A stretch of DNA of 64,000 nt from Phoronis australis (Eukaryota; Phoronida; Phoronidae): the NCBI GenBank assembly GCA_002633005.1, contig NMRA01000408.1:64001-128000 (forward strand), written 5' to 3'. Every line of letters starts with the position of its first letter. Position 1 is the stretch's first letter. A model generated the notes under the pieces. The model was not told where the DNA came from. It worked only from the letters and a program-made list of their open reading frames with translations, and ran no database searches. A program made the position numbers and the translations under genes. Of the stretch, positions 26,731 through 39,200 are shown piece after piece.

Positions 26731-27003
26731 AAACTTGAATTCTCATTTATGAATATTAATGAAAATAAATAGAGGCCTTTCCAAGCAACGCCCCACATCA
26801 AGGAAGGAGTCCCAATGGCTTTTCACTGAAATAAGGGCTGTTTTAAAACATATATCAGAAAATAGTATTAGCCAAAGAGGAGCGTATGATAAAGACAAAG
26901 TGATAGAAAAACGCTAAATTGTGAATAAGCAAAGACAGATTCTGAAATGCCCAGGAGACTTGAGGAAGTTATTGAGTCCCTATTTGGGATAGGTTCATGC
27001 CAC
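26731..27003. repeat. Truncated relative of the 24766-25166 element
   Basis: Aligns in direct orientation with about 24911-25165: TTGAATTCTCA, AAAATAAATAG, AAGGAAGGAGTCCC, AAAGACAAAGTGATAGAAAA, then TTGAGTCCCTATTTGGGA. The matching left end is missing, so this is a fragment. Confidence 0.55.
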
Positions 27004-27699
27004 TGGGCACAGGTACATCTCTTATGAACATGTATTACTATCAAATCACTTCCTTCGTTTGCAAAATCAAAACAATTAGGGAAGGAATTCAACAGAATCG
27101 CAATTTGCATTACCGGATAAAACTGTCGAATTTGCCCAACAACAAACACCAAAAACATGGCGCCCAGCAAGGTACCCTGTGGCACCATAAAACAATGGAG
27201 GACACTAGTACAAAGACAGGGCACAGTAACCTCTTAAACAGATTTAATATTATCCATTCACATCTCTCATGCATCGCGAGGACGATTTCACAAAATAACA
27301 ATGTTTTAGAAAATATAACTGAGCACTGTTATAATCAAGTTTACCCACATTCAACCCTCACATCTGTTTAAGAAAATCATAGGCAACATATGGCTTTTTA
27401 AAGCGATATGGTGAACTGTGATAACTAGGATCAACAAATACCAATGCCAATCTTACATTGCTCACACTTTCTGCACATTTTAAATGAATTCTTTCATTAA
27501 TTAGATGTTCATTATTTTGAACTACCATCACAGCAGAAATGTGTAAAAACAACCAATTCCTTTCACCAATACAGGTAATTCCATTCAAAATGACTTTACA
27601 TCACTAAGGTTTAAACATCAACCAGCAAGACTCAGTACATTTTACACAAGAAAACTTGAGAAATCTCCAGTAAATATTCCATGAAGTTGTCCCAATGCA

Positions 27700-27720
27700 G
27701 GGGGGGGGGGGGGGGNGGGG
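27700..27720 (+). repeat. Poly-G tract with one unresolved base
   Basis: Twenty G residues broken only by an N at 27716. The length should be considered uncertain in this assembly. Confidence 0.95.
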
Positions 27721-28329
27721 TTACAGCTGGAAAATTAGGATACATGCCCATTTTGAGAGTAGAACCCAAACAAGATGCTCCATGTATCAGGATGTTGCAT
27801 TTAAAGTCACCCTTTCACAGGGGTTATATCCAGAAACTTAACTCTTCCCTGGTAATTTTTGGGCAGCCAAATTTTCCATCCATTAAACAAGACAGTACAA
27901 GAGATGCTTTGTTGTCAAAAAAGATTACATAATTTACCAAGGTTTTAAAATAAATTTGACACCGAAAACCAATCTGTAGATTATGTGTATTGGAAAAAAA
28001 GGAATCGTTTGTAGTGTTTTGAACTCTCAGTCAACCTTCTGAAGCTAATTTTGTCAGAAAAGACACCTTTTCATAGAGAATTTTGTCAGAAAAGACACAG
28101 GGAAACTGGTCATGAAAAAGTGACACTTGAGTGGCATGTCCAGTGAGAGGAACCTTGGGTTCAAATCTAAGTCAACTGTGTGTTACACATGTTGAACTTT
28201 GACCTATTTATACTTTTAAATACATATTTTGGCCCAGAGGTGCACTGCTGAAGATTTGCAATATGGGTGGCCCATTGCAAAATTTACAATAACATATTTT
28301 TTGAAAATATTGATGCTATGCTAGTGTTC

Positions 28330-28335
28330 TTTATT
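28330..28335 (-). terminator. Candidate poly(A) signal for eIF5B
   Basis: First AATAAA I see on the minus strand downstream of the eIF5B stop, about 1.8 kb away. The stretch between (28336-30146) would be the 3' UTR, AT-rich with no coding frame. An earlier non-canonical signal is possible. Confidence 0.25.
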
Positions 28336-29908
28336 GAAATACATTACTCAAAAGCACTGCATATTAAATTGATTTTCCAAATATTTTCCACAATTAAAAT
28401 ATTTCTGCATAATTTCATGTCTTTATAAAGAACAATCTTTTACCAATAGAATAGCAGAATTAGGTTTTGTGTCAATGGTAACTAATCAAATGTGTTTGGG
28501 TCATACATCAACAAAAGTTTACCAAATGGGTTCACTCAAATAAAATTTAAAAGCTCCCTTAAGCTCCCAACTAACACCAATGCCTGTTCAGGTCAGCTCG
28601 CTGCAAATGTCGGAATTAAAATTATCTAAATCTGAACCGCTATCTATCCACCATTCACAGCATGTATCCACCACATGCTGTAAACGTTGAGTTGATTAGG
28701 ACCCCCACGGCGGCTAGGTGCCAAAGTAGGCAGTGTTGAATACCAATTTGTGTTATTTCTATAAACCAAAAACATGGTTCACTCACCAACTCTTGCTCGG
28801 TGTAATAAAACTCTTGGGTTTGTTACTTGCTGGGAAAAACCACATTAGATTGAACAGACTTGAACAGTGAATCCACGCACCATAAGCAAAGTTCCAAAAC
28901 TACGGCGAGAGACAGGTTACATAAAGGACTGTGTCAGAACAGGTAGACTAAAACTTGATGATCAAGATTTGTGTCTTAACAACCAGAAGATGATTTGTTA
29001 ACACTAAAGAGATTCAGTCATAAATAACCGCGTGTCGATGGAGGTCAGCAAATTTCATATCAGCCCTTAATAAGAGAGAGTTTGTTTCATGTCGAGCAAG
29101 GTGCCACCTATGTCAAATGAACACAAGAGGCATAGAAACACGACATGAACAGAATGGACTGGTCAGCTTGTTCACCAGACTTAAAACCAATAGTAAACGC
29201 CCGGAAATAACATGGCAGATAAATAAGAAAATGCAACCTCAATCAAACATCAATGACTTAAGCACATTCTTGTTTAGGAGTGGAATGCCATTCCCCAAAC
29301 CTACGTCAGAACTCTCATTAACAGCATGAGATGAGCACCATGCATACATTAAAGTACCGACGGTACTGAAATAAAAAGCTCCTGCTGAAAATAATCGTCT
29401 TCTTTTCACATTCACTTCTTATTTCACCACCATGACATCATCTACACAAGTGAAACCACAATAATATGCAGTGCTCGTCTTCCCATATTCAAAGTCTCAA
29501 AATTCTTTCACCTCTCACTAGGCACTGACTCTATAAGAGTGATTCTATAAGAGAAGTATAATTGTTCTTTGTGAAATCGGGATAAAACTCAGATTTTATA
29601 TTGAGATGTGAAAAATCAAGAGATGAGCAACAAAATATGCAATACCTTTTTGAGTAGTATATGTACTTTAACATAGGGTCACATGTAAAAAGAGCCACTA
29701 GCCATATTAGGCGATCTTATTCAACAATACACCTCCATGCACTATAGAACGGAAGTATCTCATCCTGAACAGTAGGCATGCCATGGCAAGGAAGCAGGAG
29801 TATGCTGTTGACTGGGCGTGATTAATACTTGTAGTAAACATACAAGATACATCTTGCCACTAAGTCTGTGAATAACAACATGACCACTGTGATTCAAGAA
29901 CACACAAG

Positions 29909-29926
29909 CACACACACACACACACA
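29909..29926. repeat. (CA)n microsatellite
   Basis: Nine CA dinucleotides, in the probable eIF5B 3' UTR. Confidence 0.9.
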
Positions 29927-30146
29927 GGATAGGTGTGGGTGGAAATGAATGCAAGTGTTCTCACGGAGGTATCCTCCAGGTGTCACCGTTTGATCCTTCA
30001 ATCCATTTCATATCGTACTTGGCCTTTTTTGTACTTTGCCTCTTAGTCAGAGGAACTTTTTTCATTTTTAAGTGTAGCTAAACATCACCAAGAGTCAGAA
30101 ACAGTAATCCAATGTTTCTGAGGCCGATAACAAGTGTCACTGATGT

Positions 30147-30254
30147 CTAGATAATATCAAAAATCTTTTTCAGCTCCACGACCACTGCCCAATCGGCTTT
30201 AGTCATCTCATCACGGAAATAGTCCTTGAGTGCGTTTATTGACGTACGTGAAAT
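30147..30254 (-). CDS. eif5b: eIF5B final coding exon
   Basis: 35 residues plus TAG, phase 0. It encodes the conserved domain IV end ([20 protein letters not shown], then [11 protein letters not shown]), the helix that in known eIF5B binds eIF1A. The acceptor reads TTGCAG. It is separated from the previous exon by 6.2 kb, most of which is the element at 31308-35883. Confidence 0.96.
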   Translation of the reverse strand: MSRTSINALKDYFRDEMTKADWAVVVELKKIFDII

Positions 30255-33200
30255 CTGCAATAAAAACATATACGTTAAATTGACACATATCAACAAACAC
30301 GCCTGCACGCACACAAACACACACCGCAAGCATGAAAGTCAGTCTCTTACTTTAGCAACAAAAAACTTCTCATTCCACAATACCATTCTCACCGGCTACA
30401 TTTGTTTTCTAGTGCGCCACACTTTAAGAATATATTTCCTTTCTCTTGAACCAGAGTTCTTTTCTGACAAACATCATTTTTTCTCACAATCAAGGTGTTT
30501 ATAAAGCTAAATGTAAGAAACGGGTTGGTAAGAAGGCATCATCAGAAAAGTGGGGAATGTTTCGTGAAAAGTGACTCAAGATTCAAGTCAGAAATTTGGC
30601 CTTTTGCTCCAGACAGTCGTTTCAGAAAAATAATTAAATCTAACTTGAAAATCTCCCTAGGTCAACTGCTTCATCTATGTTCAGTTGCGAGTAGAGTTTT
30701 TTTCCGAAGCTATGAGCGTAACGGAATAAAGACTGTGAACAATGAAAGGTGTTGTGCGTTTAATCAATTCTGTAAATCCGAAAACTTGCTCCCGAAGCAC
30801 AGCCCAATCTCATTTGAGCAAAAGTCCAAAATTTTTGAGAACATACATTTTACTGCGAATTTCTAAAATAATGTACACTGCGATGTGCTCATAATTCCTT
30901 GGCTAAACCTTTTCAGAAATTATAAAGACCAAATTTCTGCCATAAGTCTTCGGTCACTTTTCTTAGAACACATCCCTATATTCAAACAAAAACAAAGCTC
31001 TAAATGAGAAAGCTTGTGCAGTTGGTGACGAAGAAGTATGACAACTATGACTTAAATTACTTAATAAATGACGCAATTGACTGTTCCATCAGCCAATAAC
31101 ACCTGACGTCTTAACTGTCCAGCAATTGGTATTAGTTCGACATAACGTGCCCGCATTTTGAGAACCATTTTTCTCCACTCCAGCAAACTGGTTCTCAAAA
31201 TGTGGGCATGTATATCCGACCATTGCCCCATAATCCTAACTCTTCCAGGTCTATAGACATACATGAACGTTCCTACTCCTTGTGTTTTACTTCATACTGT
31301 AGCTGTACGGTAAAGTCGCGTGATTTTCGGACGGCCCGCCATTTTCGACCAAGAATAAATATTTCCGAAATGAGTTTTTCATAGTCCACGAAATTCGTAC
31401 AAGGTCCAAAAACAGTTTTTCAAAAATCCTCGAATTTCGTACATTGTCATAAACATCGGAATTTTTTCCCGCGAATTTCGGACAAGGAAAATTTTAGAAA
31501 CGGTAATTTGGGATCGATGCAACTCCCGTGTCACTAAAGCGTTCAACGGATGATTACTACTGTATAAGGCTTGAGTACGAGAGTCGGTATAACGGGTTTG
31601 TAATTTTTACCTTGTCTTGACGATGTCACGACCGTTACTCGATTGTCTTGCGTTTAGCTTGTGTGTGGCGCTTTAGCTATGAAAAGAATCACCGAGTTCC
31701 GCATAACGAAAATTTCCGATGAAAACACTAATGGGAAATACACCGAAGGCTTCAACTTTTCGTTGTAGCGTAACATGTGCTCTGGTTTAAATAGGCCGTG
31801 CTGTTCGACTCCCGACTGTGACATTGAACATGCACGCCTGACATCAACTTGCGTGTTTACGAAACGTTTTTATTTTAAAACATCCTGGCCTTTGCAAATG
31901 CCCAACTATCGCCGGACAATAAGTTTTGCTGCCACTTACCTGCATCCCGGCGAATGATTGAAATCTTCGTGCAGCCGTTCTGGGCTTGCTTAATAATTTT
32001 GAATGGGACAGTTAGCAAGGAATGAGCCACCACTGACTAACATTCAGACGTGCTTCTGACAACGCAGTTTTTGGGTTGAAACGAAAATTTTTCATTAAAA
32101 ATCTGTTTGCAGTTCAAACGTCTTCCGTTTTTGAGTGTCTTCTTGGTAGTGCTCATTCGTGTAATGTGTTAAGCAGTGTAAGGCACAGCACTCTTCGGAA
32201 CGGCGCGCTGGCGCAGTGCCGCACACGCAATTGCTACAGGGACACAGCATCCCTGCCTTATGTTGTGTAAGTGCCTGTACTATAAAAACACATATCAAAA
32301 ACTAATATACACCCACGTAACCACGCTTCACTATCCTTACAAATTCTCTATCTCTGATAAGCATCACAGATGCAAGAATTTCGCTAAAGAAGCTAGTGTG
32401 ATCCTGTGCTTCGCTTGCAATACTTGACCATACGTCTCGAAGTCTTCAGACTAGTGTGTTCGTGAGATTCTCACCCTTGCGGCCCTGTACGAAGACTAGG
32501 GTATTGTTCAGTAGCTGTCTTGCGAATAGAAAAATCTAGCCAAAATCACGTTTTCAACTGAAAATACACAATATGTCACGTAATTTCATGAATTCTTGCT
32601 TTTTAGTGAGTGAAGTCCTAGCGTTACGAGCTTTACCCCTATGTAGACCTAAAAATATTGAATATGCGGCGACCTAATTTTGCTTGCTCATCCACTGGTC
32701 TGTGTACTTCTGGTCTTGTTAATTCGCGCCTTGTACCGTCTGAGGTACAACACGCTGGACTCCATGGTGTCCCGAGATTAAGATGAATCCCGACAAATGA
32801 GGACACCGGGACATGTGCGGCGCACCATAGGGGACTGGGGGGCTATAACCTCCCACTTTTTTCAGTGCTACGCCACGCATGGTCAATAGGCGATGCACCA
32901 CAGGGATCCGAGGGGGCTTTAGCCCCCCCACTTTTTTCAGTGCTGCGCCGCCCAAGCGGCACCCTGTGGCACTCGATCTCTGTCTGCGGCGACCGTAAGA
33001 AAATCCTCCAATCTTTTCGAAAAATTATAAGTCAGTTGAATCAGATTTGATAGTCGTTGCTTCTTGCGGTCCAAGGTGAGGCTAACAAGAATACAGGACC
33101 TGCAGTCCGATGCAACGAGCCTGGGACCTTATAGGTGTTTCTGACCTGGAGTTCCACATCTACTTTCCACAGGGCCTGGTCTTCTTGTCCATGTCACCGC

Positions 33201-36200
33201 CTTCAGTTGATAGTTTTGAGACAAAAATGAAACGTGATCTTAAACTACAGACCATGCTTTTTGTATTACTTGAGATAGATTTAGAGGCATTTCAGCTGTA
33301 AGTGTGTTTAATTGTGTTTGATTCGAAAGAGATGACTGTTAAATTGCTAATTATTATTGTTCTATTTTTACCCGAGGTGATGCCTTACTTGCAGCAAGGG
33401 TAAATAATTTTGGGAAGTATTACCAGCGATTTCCGTATATAAGTTCGGGAAACCACTAACGTCTATGTAAAAATACACCAGGGCCTATACTCGGCAATGT
33501 CGAATACACGAACACAGCATAAATACTGTATCTCACCCTAATTATATTCTAGTGGGAATAGCATTATTTTCAGATTTCAAGCATGCATTTTTATTCTCAG
33601 ATATGCATCCAGGTATATTTTAGGGAAAAAATTTAAGATACGCAAATTGGGCATATATTCTGCTGGACTTACATACGGAAATCTACGGTGGATCTTCTTA
33701 AACCTGCAAACCATGAAAATTTCATTGAGACAGTTTTGTTCTACTAACATGTTCAACTAACATTCCGTTCATGCAAGTCGGTCAGTACGTTCGCATTTAA
33801 GGCGTTATTGCAACAGGTAAGTGTTGTTTTGATTTTTGTTTGGTGCTTCCATACTTTATTTTTGTTATGTATTCCTGTCTTCAGATAGTCACTGTTATTC
33901 TTCAACAACATTTCTGTACTTATAATGAGACTTCAGTAAACTCGCGACTGTTCATACTTTAAATGTTAGCAGAAGTGTGTAGTGTCCATCAGCAGAGACC
34001 TGTGGGAAGAACTATTTTCCGTAACTGTAGCAAATATATGACGCAATGAAATGAAAACGGTCGACATAGATGAATTGTAATTGGTTAAATGTATATTAAG
34101 AAAGAAAATTAAGTATATAAATAGTAGACCGGTTCTTGAATTGCCTGGTTTACGTCCTTCATGAGTTCACCTGTCCCAAATTGAGTGCTTTCGTTTTTCT
34201 TTTCAGGTCGTCACTAGTCGATTCTTCTAACAGTCGTGATCTGCCCAGTAGCCTATTGTATCAACGTGCGCAACAACGGTCTTGGCAGGGGGTTGCACCA
34301 AGCAGACTCCCTTAGAATTAGTGGCACAAAATCGACATTGGTGTGCAGCAGGAGGCCGAGGGGGGGAGGGGTGGCGGCGTAAATTAGTAGTGACTGAGGG
34401 AGACTGAGCTGCGCGAAATTGGTGATGACCGTGGACGGCGCTAAACTGGTGACGACCAGAAGAAACGGCCCTGTTATCTTCCTCGCAGATTATCAGAAAA
34501 TGCTAACGATTATCAGTTTCATTTCATCCACAAACAGATTTCACAAGTCAGAGTTTTCACTGTGGTTGAAAACGTAAGCGAACCCAGATGTGTTAGGTCA
34601 CCTCAGTTGCATGAAGACGCGCCAGTGTATCACTGAGTTAATATCGGGCGTTTCAAAGGCTGTGGATGAGAAAGGTTTTAATTGTAAAAAAACGGTTGGG
34701 TGAATTTGATGTTGGTAGCATTTGAAATTGCATTTGCTTTCTAGTCAACGCCCTTATATATACAATATGTTAGTTAATCGTGTCTTCAGCCGCGCAGCAC
34801 TGTACTAGTCAACGCATTCCCATCGTTTGCAGTAGGCCTAAACATGTAGAACGACAGCGCTTCTTCAACAATTCAGACGACTACCAGGACGACAAATGGG
34901 GATCACGAGTAGATGAGAAACTACTCGTTTTATTATCATGATTGTCTTTTTAATCTGTTTTGGGTAATTGTTCAATCAAAGTTTTTATGTTGAAACTGAG
35001 CTTTCAGATAATATGGAAATAAACGTGTCAGAGTTAACTTGCGTTTCGGTTTGTAACCAGCAGACAATGCATGGATACGTTTAACAAACATAAATATATG
35101 CTATGTTCTTGTCATTGTTCGTCACTTTCTTCACTGAACTCGTTCCCACATCCATTACTGTTACGTTTAATGCAAAATTCGTTAAAATTGAGAAAGCGCA
35201 TGTTTTGATGGTCGGGAACCCTCTTTGTGCGCCGAATACGCAAGTCCAGCTTTTTATTGGGAAACCATGCGTTGACAGCGCAAACTCGACATTTTTTATT
35301 GAGAAAACGCATTTTTACAAAAGAGAATCGGTTGTCTGTAACGTTTCATGTGCGTCAACAACGCAAACCAGACCCACTCATTGAAAAGCCCATATTTGTC
35401 ACCAGGAAGACTCTTCACAACGCAGCCCGGCCGATATTTCAAGTGAGATAGCGCAGTTTTGAAAAGATTCCGTCTCTTGCCGAGAACGGTTTTTGAGCAT
35501 CGGCAATGCAAGCCGAATATTTCATATTGAGAAAGCACATCTTTGAAAAGAAGAACCAACACTTGTTGGGAACGGTCTTTGTGCGTCGACGACGCACATT
35601 TCTTATTGGGAAAGCCAGATTTTCAAAAATTAATCGCTCAGACCATTTGAGTCTCATTTACCTGCAATTATACTGCTATCAAATGACCGAGCCAGCATTG
35701 TTGATACTACGACCGCTCATCGAAATAATATACACCCACGAAATTCGGACACTAGCGGAAACCAAAATTTGGAGGTCCGCCAAATTCGGACACCACAAAA
35801 TGATATTTCGCGAGATTCGTCCAAGAATGAATTTTTTCTACTGGAATTAATTTTCAGTGTCCGAAAATCACGCGACTTTACCGTACCACAGATTTACTTA
35901 TATAAGCCAATGTACACACCCAGTGGGAATTTGTATGAAAATTAAACACCGATAACTCTGGCCAGTTTCACAAAAAAACGGACCACGAAACCATAACTTT
36001 TTCAATAGCGAATTCTTCATCAATGTCTTTTAAAGAAAATGACCCTGATACGACGAGAGCCAGAATGTCCCGTGAATTTTCTGTCCAAGTGCAGCCTACA
36101 ATATCGACATGCCCAGCTGTGCTTTCAGATCCGTTAAAAGCCTGAGTGTGTATGTGGATCGAGTTTGACTTTTGGTTCCGAAAATTCTGAGGTTGACATT

Positions 36201-39200
36201 CAGCGATATTCTGGGCTCTGCTGAACTCACCATGTGAGGATAGTTTCGATCGTTTGTGTATCCACTGCTGCTACTGGTGAGACAGTGTTTTCAGATGCTC
36301 TTAATAGTTGTCACTCTTTTCTGGTTTTCTATTTCCGTGATGGTGGTGAACTGGTTTACCGACAGAATTTTGGACATTAAATACAATATGTTCTAAGCTA
36401 CTACAGAGGTAGTGAAAAACTGACACTCACAGCTTCCCTCGAGATTTGCCTGTGGCTTCACTCACCTTGCTGACCAGCAGGTCAGTGTGGTCAAAGTGTC
36501 GTCCGTACAACTTGGGAGCCTCACCACTGGTGTTCTCAATCTTGATGCACACCTCCATACCTTTACGGGCGGTGTCCACCTGTTTGTGATTCACCTCCAA
36601 ACTGCTGATACGGCCTACCTCAAGGAACTGGAAAACAATATCAGAATGTACTTGTTTGTTGGGAATGTCACCACAGAACATAACATGATTAGGATTATTA
36701 CTAGTGCAAGCGTGTCATTTACTACTACCATCCTGCTCACTATTATTCACATTATTCACATCATTATCATAATCTTTCTATCCTACGGGTTATAATATTA
36801 ACTAGCTGGTAATATCATTATAAAACTTAACATTAATAATAATAACAGTAATAAAAATAATACTGTTAATATTATTAACTAATACATTACCATACTGGTA
36901 CGTTATCATACTTGTCATACTGTTAATATTACTACCTGGTACATTAATTATCATAATAACACTGTCAATATTACTACCTGGTACATTAATCATCATAACA
37001 ACATGTTAATATTACTATCTGGTACATTATATATGTGATTTATTGAAATACATACACATGGCCATAGGCCCAACGTATAACATTAATTATCATCATAACA
37101 CTGTTAATATTATTACCTGGTACGTTAATCAATAATACTTCGTGTTACTGTAGTTATTACAGTTATCATCACAAGAAACAAGTAATGTTAATGGCTCATT
37201 CAAGTGAACAATATACAGCTAACATTATGGCAGCACTTTGACTGGCATCTGAACAAGCAAACTTGGCACAGTTTCAACTTAGTTCTACCAGGCTATCAGT
37301 CTGCACAGGAAATTACCACTTTCCAGCATTCCAGCCCTGACCAATGGCTAATTAGTGTAATTAACTAACGAGGTGAGCTCTAGGCAGGGTGAAGGAGGGC
37401 GAATACCTGTGACAACGTTGCGCCCCACAAAAGTCCTTATAATCTAAATTTATAAATAAATACCAGTGTCTTCCCAAATTTTGACAATAGTGATTTATTT
37501 ATAACGCACTAAGATAGCCACAATTTAAATGACATGGTTAAAAAATTTCCTAATTTTTTCAAAATCCGTTTATCCTTCTGTGTATAAAATTAAAAAATAA
37601 AAAATTAGTACGTGCCACCAAAGAGGAAAACTCACCTTACAAACCAAATTTTTTACCAGGTGAATATTTTTACAAACTACACCTGATACCCACTACCTAG
37701 GAACTCAACTAGAATGACCTCTGACCTTAGCATCAACCACAAGGTCATGGGGAGCAATTAAGGTGACATTTTGTGGTTTCGGGAACATAGTTTTTTCAAT
37801 TTGCAATTGAAAGCTCAATCAGACTCGCACTCTGGTGGTAGATTAGGTGACGATAACTGTCAAAAAAGTTTGATTAATTGACTAAAAACGGGGCCAAAAG
37901 CCCCAACAGTCAACATTAACAGTGATTAGCGAGAGAAAATTCGCTCGTTACACACTGATAACTCTGTTCATACTTGTGTCACGCGATAGTGTCTGGGTTG
38001 GAAACTATGCCAGTTTCATTTAGGCATGACCCGAGTATAAATAAAATAATTCTTTTCTGCCTTCGCAAAGACACCCCAACTGTGCAAAAATGGAAGACGG
38101 GAAAATTACTTATGACAAGTTAAAAACAAATTTTAGCAATATTAAAAATATCGAAATTAGGAAGAAATAAGAACGCATTTTCAGCAGGCAATAAGACCGG
38201 TAATTCACCTCGACTATTTTACAAGGCTTCAGGAAATCGCTTTGCACTGATCAATGTCAAATTACTAATTTTCAATATTTTCTGCATGGTTAACAACTCT
38301 ACTTGATGATTGCGTGCAATTTGCCAGCTGTCTCAAATAGCCATGGCACGATATGTAATTTGGGTGTAACAGGGGAGGGGTGTACACATTACCCTGCTGT
38401 CATGGTATACGCGGCTGCAAACAATTTGTGACACATGTAAAAAGAGGCATGCTGTTGGCATTGACATCAAAATACAGTCATTAAATTATCAAGTGATCTC
38501 GCTGTTGTTTCAGAATCGGCTATTTCATGTGGCCATGTTACGATCTGCAAGAGTTCATAAGCACAAAAATACAACATTTAATCAAATACGTAAATAGTTG
38601 ACTACAGTATATACATGCGTATTCTAGATCTAGTGCCCACATGTGAACCTATGCCTACTTTCATACGCCAATTTAGGGGTCCGCACCCATGTGCAAATCA
38701 TTTGAACAAAACCACTAGGACCAAGCTTAATATGATACGAGCGAAGGTAGGATGTCCCACCCATCACAACAAATGTAGACATGTTTACAATTCAAAATAA
38801 ACAAATTGAACGAAACCTACTAAAATGGGATGAGAGCACAAAAAGTCGAAGTTCAGACTCGTGTGCAAGGAATACCAGCCTCCACCTGTAGATGGCGCTC
38901 AGGTATAGACCCCTGTGCGTGAAACGCTAGGTCAAAAAGTTTTTGAAAAACATACAGACAGAGATGTGAGAACTGCACTCCGACCAGACTATTAGCTGAT
39001 GATGCAATGGGGACGACTATGATTATGGTATCGACTGACAGTGGGATATGAGCACAGCCCCAGAAATCGCTTTCGCATTATGTCAAGGTTTTCATTCACT
39101 CCCTTGCACACATTCACAAGTACACACATTCACAAGTAAGACCGAGCTCAGAGGAATAGAAGACACCTTTGTGCAATGCTCGAATGTCAGCCAGTGAAGC

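Larger units (their letters stand above)
31308..35883. mobile_element. 4.58 kb TA-flanked transposon with perfect inverted ends
   Basis: The first 25 bases, starting CGGTAAAGTCGCGTG and ending TTTTCGGAC, are repeated exactly in inverse orientation at 35859-35883. TA precedes the left end (31306-31307) and follows the right (35884-35885), as expected for the Tc1/mariner/pogo superfamily. Near both ends the motif CGAATTTCG[GT]ACA or a close variant recurs (for example about 31380-31490 and 35735-35800), which could be transposase-binding subterminal repeats. No open frame resembles a transposase; the longest are about 100 codons. It is therefore a non-autonomous or decayed copy. It contains the repeats at 32815-32952 and 35180-35640. 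Confidence 0.75.

Noticed and set aside
28130-28180. tRNA gene or SINE promoter around GGGTTCAAATCTAA
   Set aside because: A B-box-like string is present, but the only A-box-like string is about 10 bases away, too close, and no cloverleaf forms.
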